The translations under genes were made by a program, and so were the position numbers. Below the pieces are notes generated by a model. It did not search any database and was not told the origin of the DNA. It saw nothing but the letters and a program-made list of their open reading frames with translations. DNA of 64,000 nt from Elusimicrobiaceae bacterium (lineage in GTDB: Bacteria > Elusimicrobiota > Elusimicrobia > Elusimicrobiales > Elusimicrobiaceae): the NCBI GenBank assembly GCA_017546175.1, contig JAFYXM010000007.1, positions 1-64,000 on the forward strand, written 5' to 3'. Of the stretch, positions 8,835 to 17,124 are shown piece after piece. Each line of letters starts with the position of its first letter. The first letter of the stretch is position 1.

Positions 8835-10457
8835 ATGAGTCCGATTCGCCGTCCTTTTTTAAATGAACAAAAAGCCGAAAAAGAGCCCTCCCGTTTTTTG
8901 GCTTTTTTGGCATTTATGGGAAAAACAATTTTGCATATATCTTTTTTGTCCATTTGTGCGATCGGTTCTGCTCTCTTATTTAAATATTCCTATCCGCAAG
9001 AGTCGCATAGTTTATTAGCTTGGTTGGCCTTGGCACCGTTTGTGTGTGCTTTGTTGCGTTTAAAAGGGTTTTGGAGTTGTTTTTCTTACTCTTGGGTAAC
9101 GGGTATCTTGGTTTATGCGGGGTTGTATCGCTGGATCTATATTACCTGTGTAGATGGTGGCGGTTTAAGTGTTTGGTTGGGAATATTTTGTTGGATAGGT
9201 TTAAGCGCTTTAATGGCTATTCAGTTTGCCGTCTTTGGCGCAAGTTGTTTTTATTTAAAGAAACTCAATGGGGCTTTTGCTTTTATGGCGGCGCTTGGGT
9301 GGGCTGCGTTGGAGTGGGCCCATGAAATGTTGGCTACGTATGCCTTGGGCTTTCCGTGGTTTTCTTTAGGCTATTCTCAGTGGAATGTAACGCCTGTTAT
9401 TCAGCTGGCCTCTTTTACCGGTACAACGGGTATCAGTGCTTTAATCGCTTTTTGTTCTATTAGCATTGGTTATGCTTTTGCCATACCGTCTTTTAAACGG
9501 GCCGTTTTTCAAATGTTTTTAGCGGCGGCAGTCTTTTTGGGCACGTATGGATATGGGTCTTACGTGCTCTCTCGTCCGGAGCCTCGCTCTCTATTGCGTC
9601 TGCAAGCGGTGGTGATGCAGCCTAATATTGACCAGTACAAAAAATGGTCAGCCGAATATGAACAAGAAATTTTAGATACGATTGCCCAAATGGGGGCAGA
9701 ACTGGAAGGGAAAAACTTGATGCTTACCGTTTGGCCGGAGAGCGTAAGCCCCGGACCGGTACAAGAAGAGCCTTATTTTTCTTTGTTTAAGGAATTGGCC
9801 CAGTTTTCGGGAGCTTGGCAATTGGTGGGCAGTAATCGTTCCGAAGAAAACCAACAGTATGTAAGTGCTTTTTTGTTTTCTGCTCAGGGGGAAGAAGTTT
9901 CTTTCTATGATAAAGTACACTTGGTCCCTTTTGGAGAGTATATTCCTTTACAAAACACGTTACAAGAATTATTACCTCAAGTAGAAGTTTTGGGTGCTTT
10001 GGGCGGTTTTTCCGCCGGAAAGTGGGAGCAGCCTCTTTTGCAAGTTTCACAGGTCCCCTTCGGTAGTACTATATGTTATGAATCTGTTTTTTCTTCCCGT
10101 TGGAGAGGACAGGCCCGCAATGGAGCAAAGTTTTTTGTCAACATTACCAACGATGCTTGGTTTTTTGATACGGATGCTCCGTATCAGCATTTGGCGGTTT
10201 CCGTATTGCGTGCGGCGGAGTTAGGCCGCCCTGTATTGCGTGCGGCTAATACGGGTATTTCTGCCGTTATTTCCGCTAAAGGAGAAATTTTGTCCCGTGC
10301 AGAACTAAATACCAAAGATATCCTCTTGGCAGATGTAGCGCTTGCGCTGAATAATGATAATACCTTTTATGGCCGTTGGGGAGATTGGTTTGCTTGGGTA
10401 TGTGCGGCTATTTATTTTACTATTTTACTTTCGGTAGTGGTTTTTTCTTATGAATAA
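8835..10457 (+). CDS. lnt: Apolipoprotein N-acyltransferase Lnt
   Basis: 540 residues, the usual length. Lnt adds the third acyl chain to the N-terminal Cys of lipoproteins in the inner membrane. The N-terminal half has several membrane helices. The C-terminal half is a nitrilase-fold domain with the catalytic triad in context: Glu302 in TVWPESVSP, Lys360 in [11 protein letters not shown] and Cys414 in STICYESVF. The enzyme implies a Gram-negative lipoprotein system, consistent with the LTAC and LGAC lipobox proteins in this window. The coding sequence overlaps prfB by 8 bases. The Shine-Dalgarno is poor; coupling to the preceding gene (8-base gap) may drive translation. Confidence 0.93.
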   Translation: MSPIRRPFLNEQKAEKEPSRFLAFLAFMGKTILHISFLSICAIGSALLFKYSYPQESHSLLAWLALAPFVCALLRLKGFWSCFSYSWVTGILVYAGLYRWIYITCVDGGGLSVWLGIFCWIGLSALMAIQFAVFGASCFYLKKLNGAFAFMAALGWAALEWAHEMLATYALGFPWFSLGYSQWNVTPVIQLASFTGTTGISALIAFCSISIGYAFAIPSFKRAVFQMFLAAAVFLGTYGYGSYVLSRPEPRSLLRLQAVVMQPNIDQYKKWSAEYEQEILDTIAQMGAELEGKNLMLTVWPESVSPGPVQEEPYFSLFKELAQFSGAWQLVGSNRSEENQQYVSAFLFSAQGEEVSFYDKVHLVPFGEYIPLQNTLQELLPQVEVLGALGGFSAGKWEQPLLQVSQVPFGSTICYESVFSSRWRGQARNGAKFFVNITNDAWFFDTDAPYQHLAVSVLRAAELGRPVLRAANTGISAVISAKGEILSRAELNTKDILLADVALALNNDNTFYGRWGDWFAWVCAAIYFTILLSVVVFSYE

Positions 10458-11568
10458 TATTGAATTTAAAGATATAGAAAATATGCTTTTTGCCCTGACG
10501 GAGCGAGTGAAAAAAATCGGGCAAATGGAAAATATTCCCGTAAAAGAAAAGGAATTGGCCGAGCAGGAAGCTTTGGCCGCGGATCCCAATTTTTGGAATG
10601 ATAATCAAAAGGCAAAGACGGTTACCCAAAAGATAGACGGACTAAAAAATTCTATTGAAACTTACAAAAGTTTGCAAAAACAATTGGAAGATAACCAAAC
10701 TTTATATGATTTGGCTCGTGAAATGCAGGACGAAAAAGAATTATCCGGATTAAATGAGTCTTTGCAAGAGTTGGAAAAACAAGTTGAAAAAAAAGAGTTT
10801 GAAATTACCTTGTCTCATCCACACGATAAATTGCGTGCTATTTTGACCATTCATGCCGGAGCAGGCGGCACGGAGTCTTGTGATTGGGCACAGATGCTCT
10901 TGCGTATGTACACTCGTTGGGCTGAACAACACAATATGAAAGTATCAATTACAGATGCTTTGCCGGGGGAAGAAGCCGGCATAAAAAACGCTTCCATTAT
11001 TGTGGAGGGCCCTTATGCTTACGGTTATTTAAAAGGCGAAAACGGAGTGCACCGTTTAGTGCGCGTTTCTCCTTTTGATGCCAATGCGCGCCGTCATACC
11101 TCTTTTGCTTCGGTAGATGTGTTGCCTGATATTGAGGAAGAGATTAATATTGAGATTCCCGAAAAAGATATTGAGTTGGAAACCAGCCGCGCTGGCGGAC
11201 ACGGCGGTCAAAACGTAAACAAAGTGGAAAGTGCCGTTCGTTTACTGCATAAACCCACAGGTATCGTGGTTTCTTGCCGCATTGAACGCAGCCAATTGCA
11301 AAACCGCCAAACCGCTATGAAAATGTTGAAAGCACGTTTGTATGAGATGGAGTTGGATAAAAAACGTGCCGAAGCAGAAAGGCGATATGGGCAGAAAGGG
11401 GAAATTGCGTGGGGACATCAGATCCGCTCTTATGTATTTATGCCGTATCAATTGGTCAAAGATTTGCGCAGTAATTATGAAAGTGCCAATATTACAGGTG
11501 TTATGGACGGAGATTTGGACCCTTTTATCTTTGCTTATTTGCGTCATGAGGCAGAACGTAAGGTATGA
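10450..11568 (+). CDS. prfB: Peptide chain release factor 2
   Basis: 372 residues. RF2 terminates translation at UGA and UAA. The stop-codon-recognition tripeptide is SPF (207-209, in [14 protein letters not shown]), which distinguishes RF2 from RF1. The peptidyl-tRNA hydrolysis motif GGQ is at 252-254 ([14 protein letters not shown]). The N-terminal helical domain is complete in one frame, so the classical programmed +1 frameshift that autoregulates RF2 in many bacteria is absent here. The gene overlaps lnt upstream (8 bases) and hemW downstream (ATGA). Confidence 0.95.
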   Translation: MNNIEFKDIENMLFALTERVKKIGQMENIPVKEKELAEQEALAADPNFWNDNQKAKTVTQKIDGLKNSIETYKSLQKQLEDNQTLYDLAREMQDEKELSGLNESLQELEKQVEKKEFEITLSHPHDKLRAILTIHAGAGGTESCDWAQMLLRMYTRWAEQHNMKVSITDALPGEEAGIKNASIIVEGPYAYGYLKGENGVHRLVRVSPFDANARRHTSFASVDVLPDIEEEINIEIPEKDIELETSRAGGHGGQNVNKVESAVRLLHKPTGIVVSCRIERSQLQNRQTAMKMLKARLYEMELDKKRAEAERRYGQKGEIAWGHQIRSYVFMPYQLVKDLRSNYESANITGVMDGDLDPFIFAYLRHEAERKV

Positions 11569-12662
11569 GCGGATTATATATCCATGTTCCTTTTTGTCGC
11601 CAAAAGTGTCACTATTGTGATTTTGCTTCTTTTGCTTGCAAAGAAGATTTGATTGATTCTTACCTGTGTTGTTTGGATAGGGAAGCTTCTTTTTTCCCTC
11701 ATCAATCTTTTAATACGCTTTATATCGGTGGGGGTACCCCCAGTATTTTGTCGGTTAATCAGTTAGATGTTTTGTGTGAGATTATCAGCCGTCGTTTTGC
11801 CCCAATCAATACATTTGCAGAAAGTACGATAGAAGCCAATCCGGAAAGCCTCTCTTTGGAAAAATTAAAACTACTTAAACAAAGGGGTGTCAATCGTTTA
11901 AGTTTGGGTCTTCAAAGCATGAACGATGAAGTGCTTAGATATATCGGGCGCGTCCATGATACAAAAACTTTTTTATCAGCTTATGAACAAGCCCGCAAAG
12001 CAGGATTTGAGAATATTAGTATTGATTTGATTGCTGGGCTGCCCAATCAAAGTGAAGAAGATTTTTTGCAAGGTTTGAAAAAAGTATTGGCTTTGGATCC
12101 TCAGCATCTTTCGGTATATGGCTTGCAAGTAGAAGAAGGGACCCCTTTTTACCGTCAGGGAATTCAAACCGATGACGTGTTTTTAAGAAGAGAATTAGAG
12201 CAAATTCATTTTGTATTGAAAGACGCCGGATTTGTACATTATGAAATTTCTAATTTTGCCCGCAGCGGCTATGAAAGCAAGCACAACCTGTCCTACTGGC
12301 AAAATAAAGAATATTTGGGGTTGGGCTCTGCGGCGGCCTCTTTTCAAAAAGGAGAGCGAAGAAGCAACACCGCTGATTTAGCGGAATATTTACGTCGCAT
12401 GCGTTATGGAGTGTCTGCGGTAGAGTTTTCGGAAAAATTAACGGGAAAGGCCAAAGAAGGCGAACAAATTATGCTGGGGTTAAGAATGTTGGGCGGGGTA
12501 AAGCTAAGCCCGTCTCAAAAGACTCTTTTTGCTGCTGAAATAGAAGATATTTGTAAACGTGGACTTGTGAGCTTGGAAGGTGATTTACTAAAATTAACTT
12601 TTGAAGGAATGTTTTTGGCCAATCAAGCTTTTATGGCTTTTGTAGGGCCTTTTGACGTATGA
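11565..12662 (+). CDS. hemW: Radical SAM protein HemW (heme chaperone; HemN-like)
   Basis: 365 residues. The radical SAM CxxxCxxC motif is at Cys11, Cys15 and Cys18 ([12 protein letters not shown]), next to the N-terminus as in HemW. Other family motifs follow: [28 protein letters not shown] and [11 protein letters not shown]. HemW-type proteins bind heme and hand it to membrane proteins rather than acting as coproporphyrinogen III oxidases. The short N-terminus fits HemW rather than HemN. It overlaps prfB and the cofE-like gene by 4 bases each. Confidence 0.88.
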   Translation: MSGLYIHVPFCRQKCHYCDFASFACKEDLIDSYLCCLDREASFFPHQSFNTLYIGGGTPSILSVNQLDVLCEIISRRFAPINTFAESTIEANPESLSLEKLKLLKQRGVNRLSLGLQSMNDEVLRYIGRVHDTKTFLSAYEQARKAGFENISIDLIAGLPNQSEEDFLQGLKKVLALDPQHLSVYGLQVEEGTPFYRQGIQTDDVFLRRELEQIHFVLKDAGFVHYEISNFARSGYESKHNLSYWQNKEYLGLGSAAASFQKGERRSNTADLAEYLRRMRYGVSAVEFSEKLTGKAKEGEQIMLGLRMLGGVKLSPSQKTLFAAEIEDICKRGLVSLEGDLLKLTFEGMFLANQAFMAFVGPFDV

Positions 12663-13378
12663 AAATAACACCCTGCCGCACCAGAATTTTTAAGGAGAAA
12701 GAAGATCTTATTTCTTTTATTGCCGGTTATGTGCCGAAATTAAAAGAAAAAGATATTTTAGTGATTTCTTCTAAGCTAATCAGTTTGTGGAAAGGGCTGT
12801 CTGTTCCTTATAAAAGCGCTCGGCAAAAAGAAGCATTGATTCGTCAAGAAAGTGTGGCTTGTCTGAAAACAAAGTTGGCTTATTTGAGCATTAAATCAGG
12901 TATGGTGATGACCAATGCCGGTATAGATGAGTCCAATGCTTATGGAAAACTGCTTCTGTTGCCAAAAGATTTATATGCTTGTGCCGATGAAATACGCGCA
13001 GCTCTTTGTAAAAAATACGGTCTTAAAAAATTAGGTGTTATTATTACCGATAGCATGATATTGCCTCTTCGTGCCGGAGTGATAGGGGCCGCTTGTGCCT
13101 ACAGCGGATTTCAAGGAGTCCGTGATGAAAGAGGAAAAAAGGATATTTTTGGAAAGCCTCTGTCGGTAACGCAAGTAAATCTGGCAGATGCCTTGGCCGC
13201 AGCGGCCTCGGTAACTATGGGGGAAAGAAAAGAGCAAAGACCTCTTTGTGTAATAGAGGAAGCCCCTGTTCGATTTGTAGTAAAAACAAACCCGTCGGAA
13301 ATTATCTATCCGCCGGAAAATGATTTGTACGCACCGTTATTTCAAGCGGTCGGACTAACAAAAAGGAGAAAAAAATGA
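12659..13378 (+). CDS. CofE-like F420-0:gamma-glutamyl ligase family protein
   Basis: 239 residues with the landmarks of the CofE fold: ILVISSKLISLWKG, GMVMTNAGIDESNAYG (GTP/metal site), GVIITDSMILPLRAGV (the conserved TDS-x-R segment) and ADALAAAASVTMGE. In archaea and actinobacteria this family adds glutamates to coenzyme F420-0. No other F420 gene is in the window and the organism type is not known for F420, so the true substrate may differ (for example another gamma-glutamyl acceptor). It overlaps hemW and mscL by 4 bases each, so it is certainly expressed as part of the secA operon. Confidence 0.75.
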   Translation: MKITPCRTRIFKEKEDLISFIAGYVPKLKEKDILVISSKLISLWKGLSVPYKSARQKEALIRQESVACLKTKLAYLSIKSGMVMTNAGIDESNAYGKLLLLPKDLYACADEIRAALCKKYGLKKLGVIITDSMILPLRAGVIGAACAYSGFQGVRDERGKKDIFGKPLSVTQVNLADALAAAASVTMGERKEQRPLCVIEEAPVRFVVKTNPSEIIYPPENDLYAPLFQAVGLTKRRKK

Positions 13379-13836
13379 TTAAAAATGTGTTAGGTGAGTT
13401 CAAGAAATTTGTGATGCGCGGCAATGTTATTGATATGGCTGTCGGTATCATTATCGGTGGTGCTTTTACCAAAATTGTAAATTCCATGGTAGCTGATATT
13501 TTGATGCCGCCTTTGGGTTTGTTACTCGGAAAGGTAGATTTTTCTAACTGGTTTGTGGTGCTTAAACAGGGTGCTACCGAAGGGCCGTATGCTTCTTTGT
13601 CTGCTGCTCAAGCCGCCGGAGCCACCACGCTTAATATCGGAAATTGTTTAAACTCTGTGATTAGCTTTTTAATTGTAGCTGCTTGTATTTTTTTCTTGAT
13701 TAAAATGATCAACAAATTGAATGCCCCCAAAGAAGAAGCCCCCGCTCCGGTAACCACCAAAAAATGCCCGTACTGCTGCAGCGAAATCGCTTTAGAAGCC
13801 ACCCGCTGTGCGCATTGTACTTCTGAATTGAAATAG
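13375..13836 (+). CDS. mscL: Large-conductance mechanosensitive channel MscL with C-terminal zinc ribbon
   Basis: 153 residues. The MscL core is typical: N-terminal helix FKKFVMRGNVIDMAVGIIIGGAF, first transmembrane helix, a periplasmic loop and a second helix VISFLIVAACIFFLI. The usual cytoplasmic helical bundle is followed, and partly replaced, by a four-Cys zinc ribbon, KKCPYCCSEI...TRCAHCTSEL, at the extreme C-terminus. A ribbon on MscL is uncommon, though it recurs in some lineages. Last gene of the secA operon, translationally coupled (ATGA), with a strong terminator after it. The channel releases solutes under hypo-osmotic shock. Confidence 0.93.
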   Translation: MIKNVLGEFKKFVMRGNVIDMAVGIIIGGAFTKIVNSMVADILMPPLGLLLGKVDFSNWFVVLKQGATEGPYASLSAAQAAGATTLNIGNCLNSVISFLIVAACIFFLIKMINKLNAPKEEAPAPVTTKKCPYCCSEIALEATRCAHCTSELK

Positions 13837-13851
13837 CAGAATTTTAAAAAG

Positions 13852-13887
13852 AAAAAAGCACAAGATAAACATCTTGTGCTTTTTTTG
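13852..13887 (+). terminator. Rho-independent terminator of the secA-mscL operon
   Basis: AAAGCACAAGAT / ATCTTGTGCTTT stem with an AAAC loop followed by a T run up to 13887. It ends just before the -10 of the next gene. Confidence 0.9.
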
Positions 13888-13888
13888 T

Positions 13889-13894
13889 TACAAT
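13889..13894 (+). promoter_or_regulatory. -10 element placed for a leaderless transcript
   Basis: TACAAT ends 6 bases before the ATG at 13901. There is no Shine-Dalgarno in the short gap. A -35 is not convincing (TAAACA at 13866-13871, inside the terminator). Confidence 0.4.
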
Positions 13895-13900
13895 GAGTTT

Positions 13901-14683
13901 ATGAGAATTTTTGCACATAGAGGCGCCAGCGCTTTTGCTCCGGGTAATTCTTTGGCGGCTTTTGCCAAAGCCAGAGAAATGGGCTGTACTTGTTATGAGT
14001 TAGATGTCCATTTAACCAAAGACGGACAACTGGTGCTGCATCATGATTACAACTTATCTTCCGATACCACGTGTATGCGCGATATTAAAGATGTGACGCT
14101 GAAAGATTTAAACCAGTGCCGTTTGGTGCATTCTTTTGACCCGTCTATTAATGAGCGTCCTCCCTTGTTGCACGAAGTTTTGCCTATTGTGGTGGAAGAG
14201 CTAGAACTGTTGAATATTGAAATTAAAAATGATGACAATGTCTATCCCGGAATTGAAGAAGTTTTATGGAAACAATTAAATTTATTCGGTCCCGAAGCGC
14301 TGACAAAAATTTTCTTTTCCAGCTTTGATTACCTTACATTGCAACGCTTGCGCAAAATAGCTCCGGCGGCGCAAATCAGTATATTGACCCGTTTGTTTGA
14401 ACCGCAAAAAGCACGCAATTTAGATGCTTGTAGCGTGCATATGAACAAAACGCGCATTACCAAAGAAATTGTGGATATTTGCCATAGTGAAGGGCGGGAA
14501 GTGTTTGTTTATACCGTCAATGACCAATATACCATGCGCTCTTTGGAACGTATAGGAGTGGATGGTATTTTTACCGATTGTCCCAATTTGTTTTTGCAAC
14601 AAAAAGAGAGGCTGCCTAAAGATTTAATAGAAAAATACACACCGCTCAAACTATCCAAAAAGACCCGTTTCCCACAAGTATAA
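13901..14683 (+). CDS. Glycerophosphodiester phosphodiesterase
   Basis: 260 residues. Family motifs are complete: IFAHRGASAFAPGNSLAAF at the N-terminus, YELDVHLTKDGQLVLHHD, and LLNIEIKND. The C-terminal half has SFDYLTLQRL and the VFVYTVND ... GVDGIFTDCP signature of the UgpQ/GDPD TIM barrel. It hydrolyses glycerophosphodiesters to glycerol 3-phosphate and an alcohol. No signal peptide is seen, so it is cytoplasmic. The start at 13901 is chosen because HRG motifs sit at about residue 6 in this family; an upstream in-frame ATG at 13874 lies inside the terminator. Confidence 0.9.
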   Translation: MRIFAHRGASAFAPGNSLAAFAKAREMGCTCYELDVHLTKDGQLVLHHDYNLSSDTTCMRDIKDVTLKDLNQCRLVHSFDPSINERPPLLHEVLPIVVEELELLNIEIKNDDNVYPGIEEVLWKQLNLFGPEALTKIFFSSFDYLTLQRLRKIAPAAQISILTRLFEPQKARNLDACSVHMNKTRITKEIVDICHSEGREVFVYTVNDQYTMRSLERIGVDGIFTDCPNLFLQQKERLPKDLIEKYTPLKLSKKTRFPQV

Positions 14684-14714
14684 AAAACCCGCTCTGTAAA
14701 AGAGCGGGTTTTTT
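14682..14714. terminator. Bidirectional terminator
   Basis: AAAAAACCCGCTCT / AGAGCGGGTTTTTT with a 5-nt loop between convergent genes. It is a perfect 14-bp stem with A and T tracts on either side. Confidence 0.9.
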
Positions 14715-14726
14715 GTCAATAAAAGA

Positions 14727-15164
14727 TTAGTAGTCAAATCCGTCGCTTGAGTAGCTGTCGTAGGAAGAGGTATCTTCCGTGTTGGCAGGAGCGGCAGCAG
14801 CTGCTTGTCCCCCATAATATTCATCCGGAGAATAGCGACGCGGCCTTTCCCATAAGCGTTTTGTGTTTTTGTATTCGCGCTCGCTGGGTTCACCGGGGAC
14901 CATGGGTTGGGTTCTCTCATCAAAGAAATACACGTTCTTTTGTGTTTCGGGCTGTATTTCAAAAATATAATTAGATTCCGTGTTCGGTTTAGCTTCGCGG
15001 CGCTCTGCGTAAGCTTGTTTATCCAAATCTTCCAGATAATCTTCTTCTGTCAGATAAATTTTTTTGCGGTTATAATTTTCATCTTGTTTTTTAGAACTGC
15101 CGGCACAGGCGGTCAAACCCAAGCAAATAACGGCGCATAATAAAAAATGAATTAAGTTTTTCAT
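14727..15164 (-). CDS. Small lipoprotein of unknown function
   Basis: 145 residues with a signal peptide and lipobox LTAC (acylated Cys20). The mature protein is very polar, rich in Asp, Glu, Tyr and Arg, with a low-complexity end (AAAAAPAN, then repeated Ser/Tyr/Asp residues). No domain is recognised and it is probably largely disordered. It lies 9 bases downstream of folD and is likely co-transcribed with it. It ends at a strong bidirectional terminator. Confidence 0.7.
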   Translation of the reverse strand: MKNLIHFLLCAVICLGLTACAGSSKKQDENYNRKKIYLTEEDYLEDLDKQAYAERREAKPNTESNYIFEIQPETQKNVYFFDERTQPMVPGEPSEREYKNTKRLWERPRRYSPDEYYGGQAAAAAPANTEDTSSYDSYSSDGFDY

Positions 15165-15173
15165 AAAAGCTCC

Positions 15174-16040
15174 TTAGATTTTCTTCTCTCCTGATAATAT
15201 AATGTTTTCCAGCAGACATGCAAGCGTTACCGGCCCTACTCCGCCGGGTACGGGGGATACGCGGCATCCGTGTTGTAGCAAAAGTTCAGTTTTGCAGTCT
15301 CCGCACAAATTTCCTTCTTTATCTAAATTGGTGGCGATGTCTATGACAATGCTGCCTGCTGGTGTATTTTGTGGAGTTAATAGTTCCGCTTGTCCGGCAG
15401 CGCTGCAAATCAGCTGTGTGTTTTGCAAAGAAACTTTCAAATCTTTTGTAAAAGTATGGCAGGTTTTCACGGTTGCGTTTCGGCAACTAAGCAAATGTGC
15501 CAAAGGACGCCCCACCGTGGAAGAACGCCCGATCACGGCCGCCTCCATGCCTTGAGGATCTATTTGATGAAAATCTAATAAGCGGATAACCGCCATGGCG
15601 GTGCAGGGAACAAAAGTATTTAGTTTTTTAATTTCTTCCCACGTTTTGCACAAAAATAAATTACCCAAAGAGATATTAGACATACCGTCAATATCTTTTT
15701 CAGGAGCAATAAATTGGGCGTATCCGCTTTCAGCCAAGGCGTCCGGTAAAGGACGGGGAATCAAAATAGCATCTACATCGCGATTGGAAGAAGCTTGTTT
15801 TAATAAATCTAAAAAATCAGATACGGGGGTATGGTTATTTACTTCGTGTACTTTTGCCACAACGCCTAATTTTTCGGCGGCCTGTACCTCTTTTTTAAGA
15901 TACACATACGCCCCATAGTCCTCAGTAGATCCGATGGCACATAAAGAAATAGGTCTTCCTAATTTTTTCTGTACCTGTTGGGCTCTTTGGGCTAAGGGGG
16001 CACGCAATTGGGCGGCAAAAGTTCTTCCTTCTAAAATCAT
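15174..16040 (-). CDS. folD: FolD-like methylene-THF dehydrogenase/cyclohydrolase (divergent)
   Basis: 288 residues. FolD interconverts 5,10-methylene-THF and 10-formyl-THF with NADP. Motifs present: AYVYLKKEVQAAEKLGV with the catalytic Tyr-x3-Lys, APEKDIDGMS, AVIGRSSTVGRPLAHLLS and SPVPGGVGPVT. Two conserved spots are altered. The canonical VQLPLP reads IPRPLP (the substrate-binding Gln is Pro), and the PCTPxG motif reads PCTAMA. The enzyme is recognisable but may have altered kinetics. The start at 16040 has no Shine-Dalgarno and sits 6 bases after an extended -10. Confidence 0.85.
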   Translation of the reverse strand: MILEGRTFAAQLRAPLAQRAQQVQKKLGRPISLCAIGSTEDYGAYVYLKKEVQAAEKLGVVAKVHEVNNHTPVSDFLDLLKQASSNRDVDAILIPRPLPDALAESGYAQFIAPEKDIDGMSNISLGNLFLCKTWEEIKKLNTFVPCTAMAVIRLLDFHQIDPQGMEAAVIGRSSTVGRPLAHLLSCRNATVKTCHTFTKDLKVSLQNTQLICSAAGQAELLTPQNTPAGSIVIDIATNLDKEGNLCGDCKTELLLQHGCRVSPVPGGVGPVTLACLLENIILSGEKKI

Positions 16041-16046
16041 ACGTAT

Positions 16047-16055
16047 ATGATATCA
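16047..16055 (-). promoter_or_regulatory. Extended -10 for a leaderless folD transcript
   Basis: On the minus strand TGATATCAT is an extended -10 (TG-N-TATCAT). The hexamer ends exactly 6 bases before the folD ATG. Confidence 0.4.
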
Positions 16056-16089
16056 AATTTACGGGCTGCTCTGTTTTTTAAATACTCTT

Positions 16090-16118
16090 CTGACAAATAG
16101 CCCGCAGAATGATAAAAT
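16090..16118 (+). promoter_or_regulatory. Promoter of the PIN-TRAM/ispDF/cysS/dnaJ operon
   Basis: CTGACA (16090-16095) and TAAAAT (16113-16118) at 17-bp spacing. A transcript would begin near 16125, about 54 bases ahead of the chosen start at 16179. Confidence 0.6.
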
Positions 16119-16178
16119 ATATACATACTTTATTTTATGTGGCTTGGTGGCCTTGGTTGCCGAGCAATGGAGGGCAGA

Positions 16179-17123
16179 ATGCCTATTTGGATTTTTCGTT
16201 TTTCGACGCTGATAGCATTTCCGTTTTTGACGTATGACTTTATTGATAAAGATCCCGTCTATTTGGTGGGCGGTTTGCTGTGTGCTTTGATTGTGATTAT
16301 TGCCGAGGCCGTTTTTAAACGTTTACGTTTGATTAAAATCATGATTGCCTGTTCGGGCTTTTTGTTGGGATATTTGTTATTTGTATTCACGGAATATGCC
16401 GTGTTGAACTTCTCTGCCGGCTCGGACTCTTGGTGGCAGGATTATAGCCGCTATACAGAAATAGGGCTCATTATCTTTGGTGTTTTGGCCTGCTTGTTTA
16501 AATCTCGCGACTTAGAGGGTCTTTCTTACAAAGGCCGTCATTTAAAAATTGCCGATGAGAGTGCTTTGATGGACGGACGTATTGTAGATTTGTGTGAAAT
16601 CAATTTCCTCTCCGGCATTATCGTATTGCCTGTTTTTGTATTGGAACAGCTTAACAAAATGGCATCTTCCAAAGATCCTTTGGAAAGAGCCAAAGGACGC
16701 CGCGGTTTAGATGTAGCCACCAGATTGCAAGAAATGAAAGAGATTACGGTGCGCGTAACCTCTAAAACGCCGAAAGCGGAAGATGATACGGAAAGAATTA
16801 TTAAGTTGGCCAAAAGCTTAGATGCCGAGGTGGTAACCTTGGACTTTAATGCCAACAAAATCGGTTCTTTGTATGATGTGGTGGTTCTGAATATTGCTGA
16901 TTTGGCTACCGCCTTAAAACCGGTCGTTTTACCGGGAGAAACCATGTCTTTGTTTATCATGAAAGACGGGAAAGAAAAAGAGCAAGGTATCGGTTATTTA
17001 GATGATGGCACCATGGTGGTGGTGGAGGACGGACGTAAGCATATCGGCAAACGCACGGAAGTATCCGTTTATTCCATTTTGCAAACTTCTTCCGGCCGTA
17101 TGATTTTTGCCAAAGTAAAGTAG
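16179..17123 (+). CDS. Membrane-anchored PIN-TRAM domain protein (YacL family)
   Basis: 314 residues from the ATG at 16179, chosen for the GGAGGG at 16169-16174. Earlier in-frame ATGs at 16137 and 16167 lack one. About four N-terminal transmembrane helices are followed by a PIN nuclease domain with acidic residues in context: SALMDGRIVDL, LPVFVLEQL, VVTLDFNANK and a final DVVVLNIADL. A C-terminal TRAM RNA-binding domain follows, starting VLPGETMSLFIMKDG and ending SSGRMIFAKVK. Proteins of this architecture are thought to act on RNA at the membrane; in other bacteria they often neighbour ispD, as here. The next start is 2 bases after the stop. Confidence 0.82.
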   Translation: MPIWIFRFSTLIAFPFLTYDFIDKDPVYLVGGLLCALIVIIAEAVFKRLRLIKIMIACSGFLLGYLLFVFTEYAVLNFSAGSDSWWQDYSRYTEIGLIIFGVLACLFKSRDLEGLSYKGRHLKIADESALMDGRIVDLCEINFLSGIIVLPVFVLEQLNKMASSKDPLERAKGRRGLDVATRLQEMKEITVRVTSKTPKAEDDTERIIKLAKSLDAEVVTLDFNANKIGSLYDVVVLNIADLATALKPVVLPGETMSLFIMKDGKEKEQGIGYLDDGTMVVVEDGRKHIGKRTEVSVYSILQTSSGRMIFAKVK

Positions 17124-17124
17124 T

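Noticed and set aside
10450-10560. Programmed +1 frameshift expected in prfB
   Set aside because: The N-terminal domain is continuous in one frame and no internal in-frame UGA or CUUUGA-type slip site is present.
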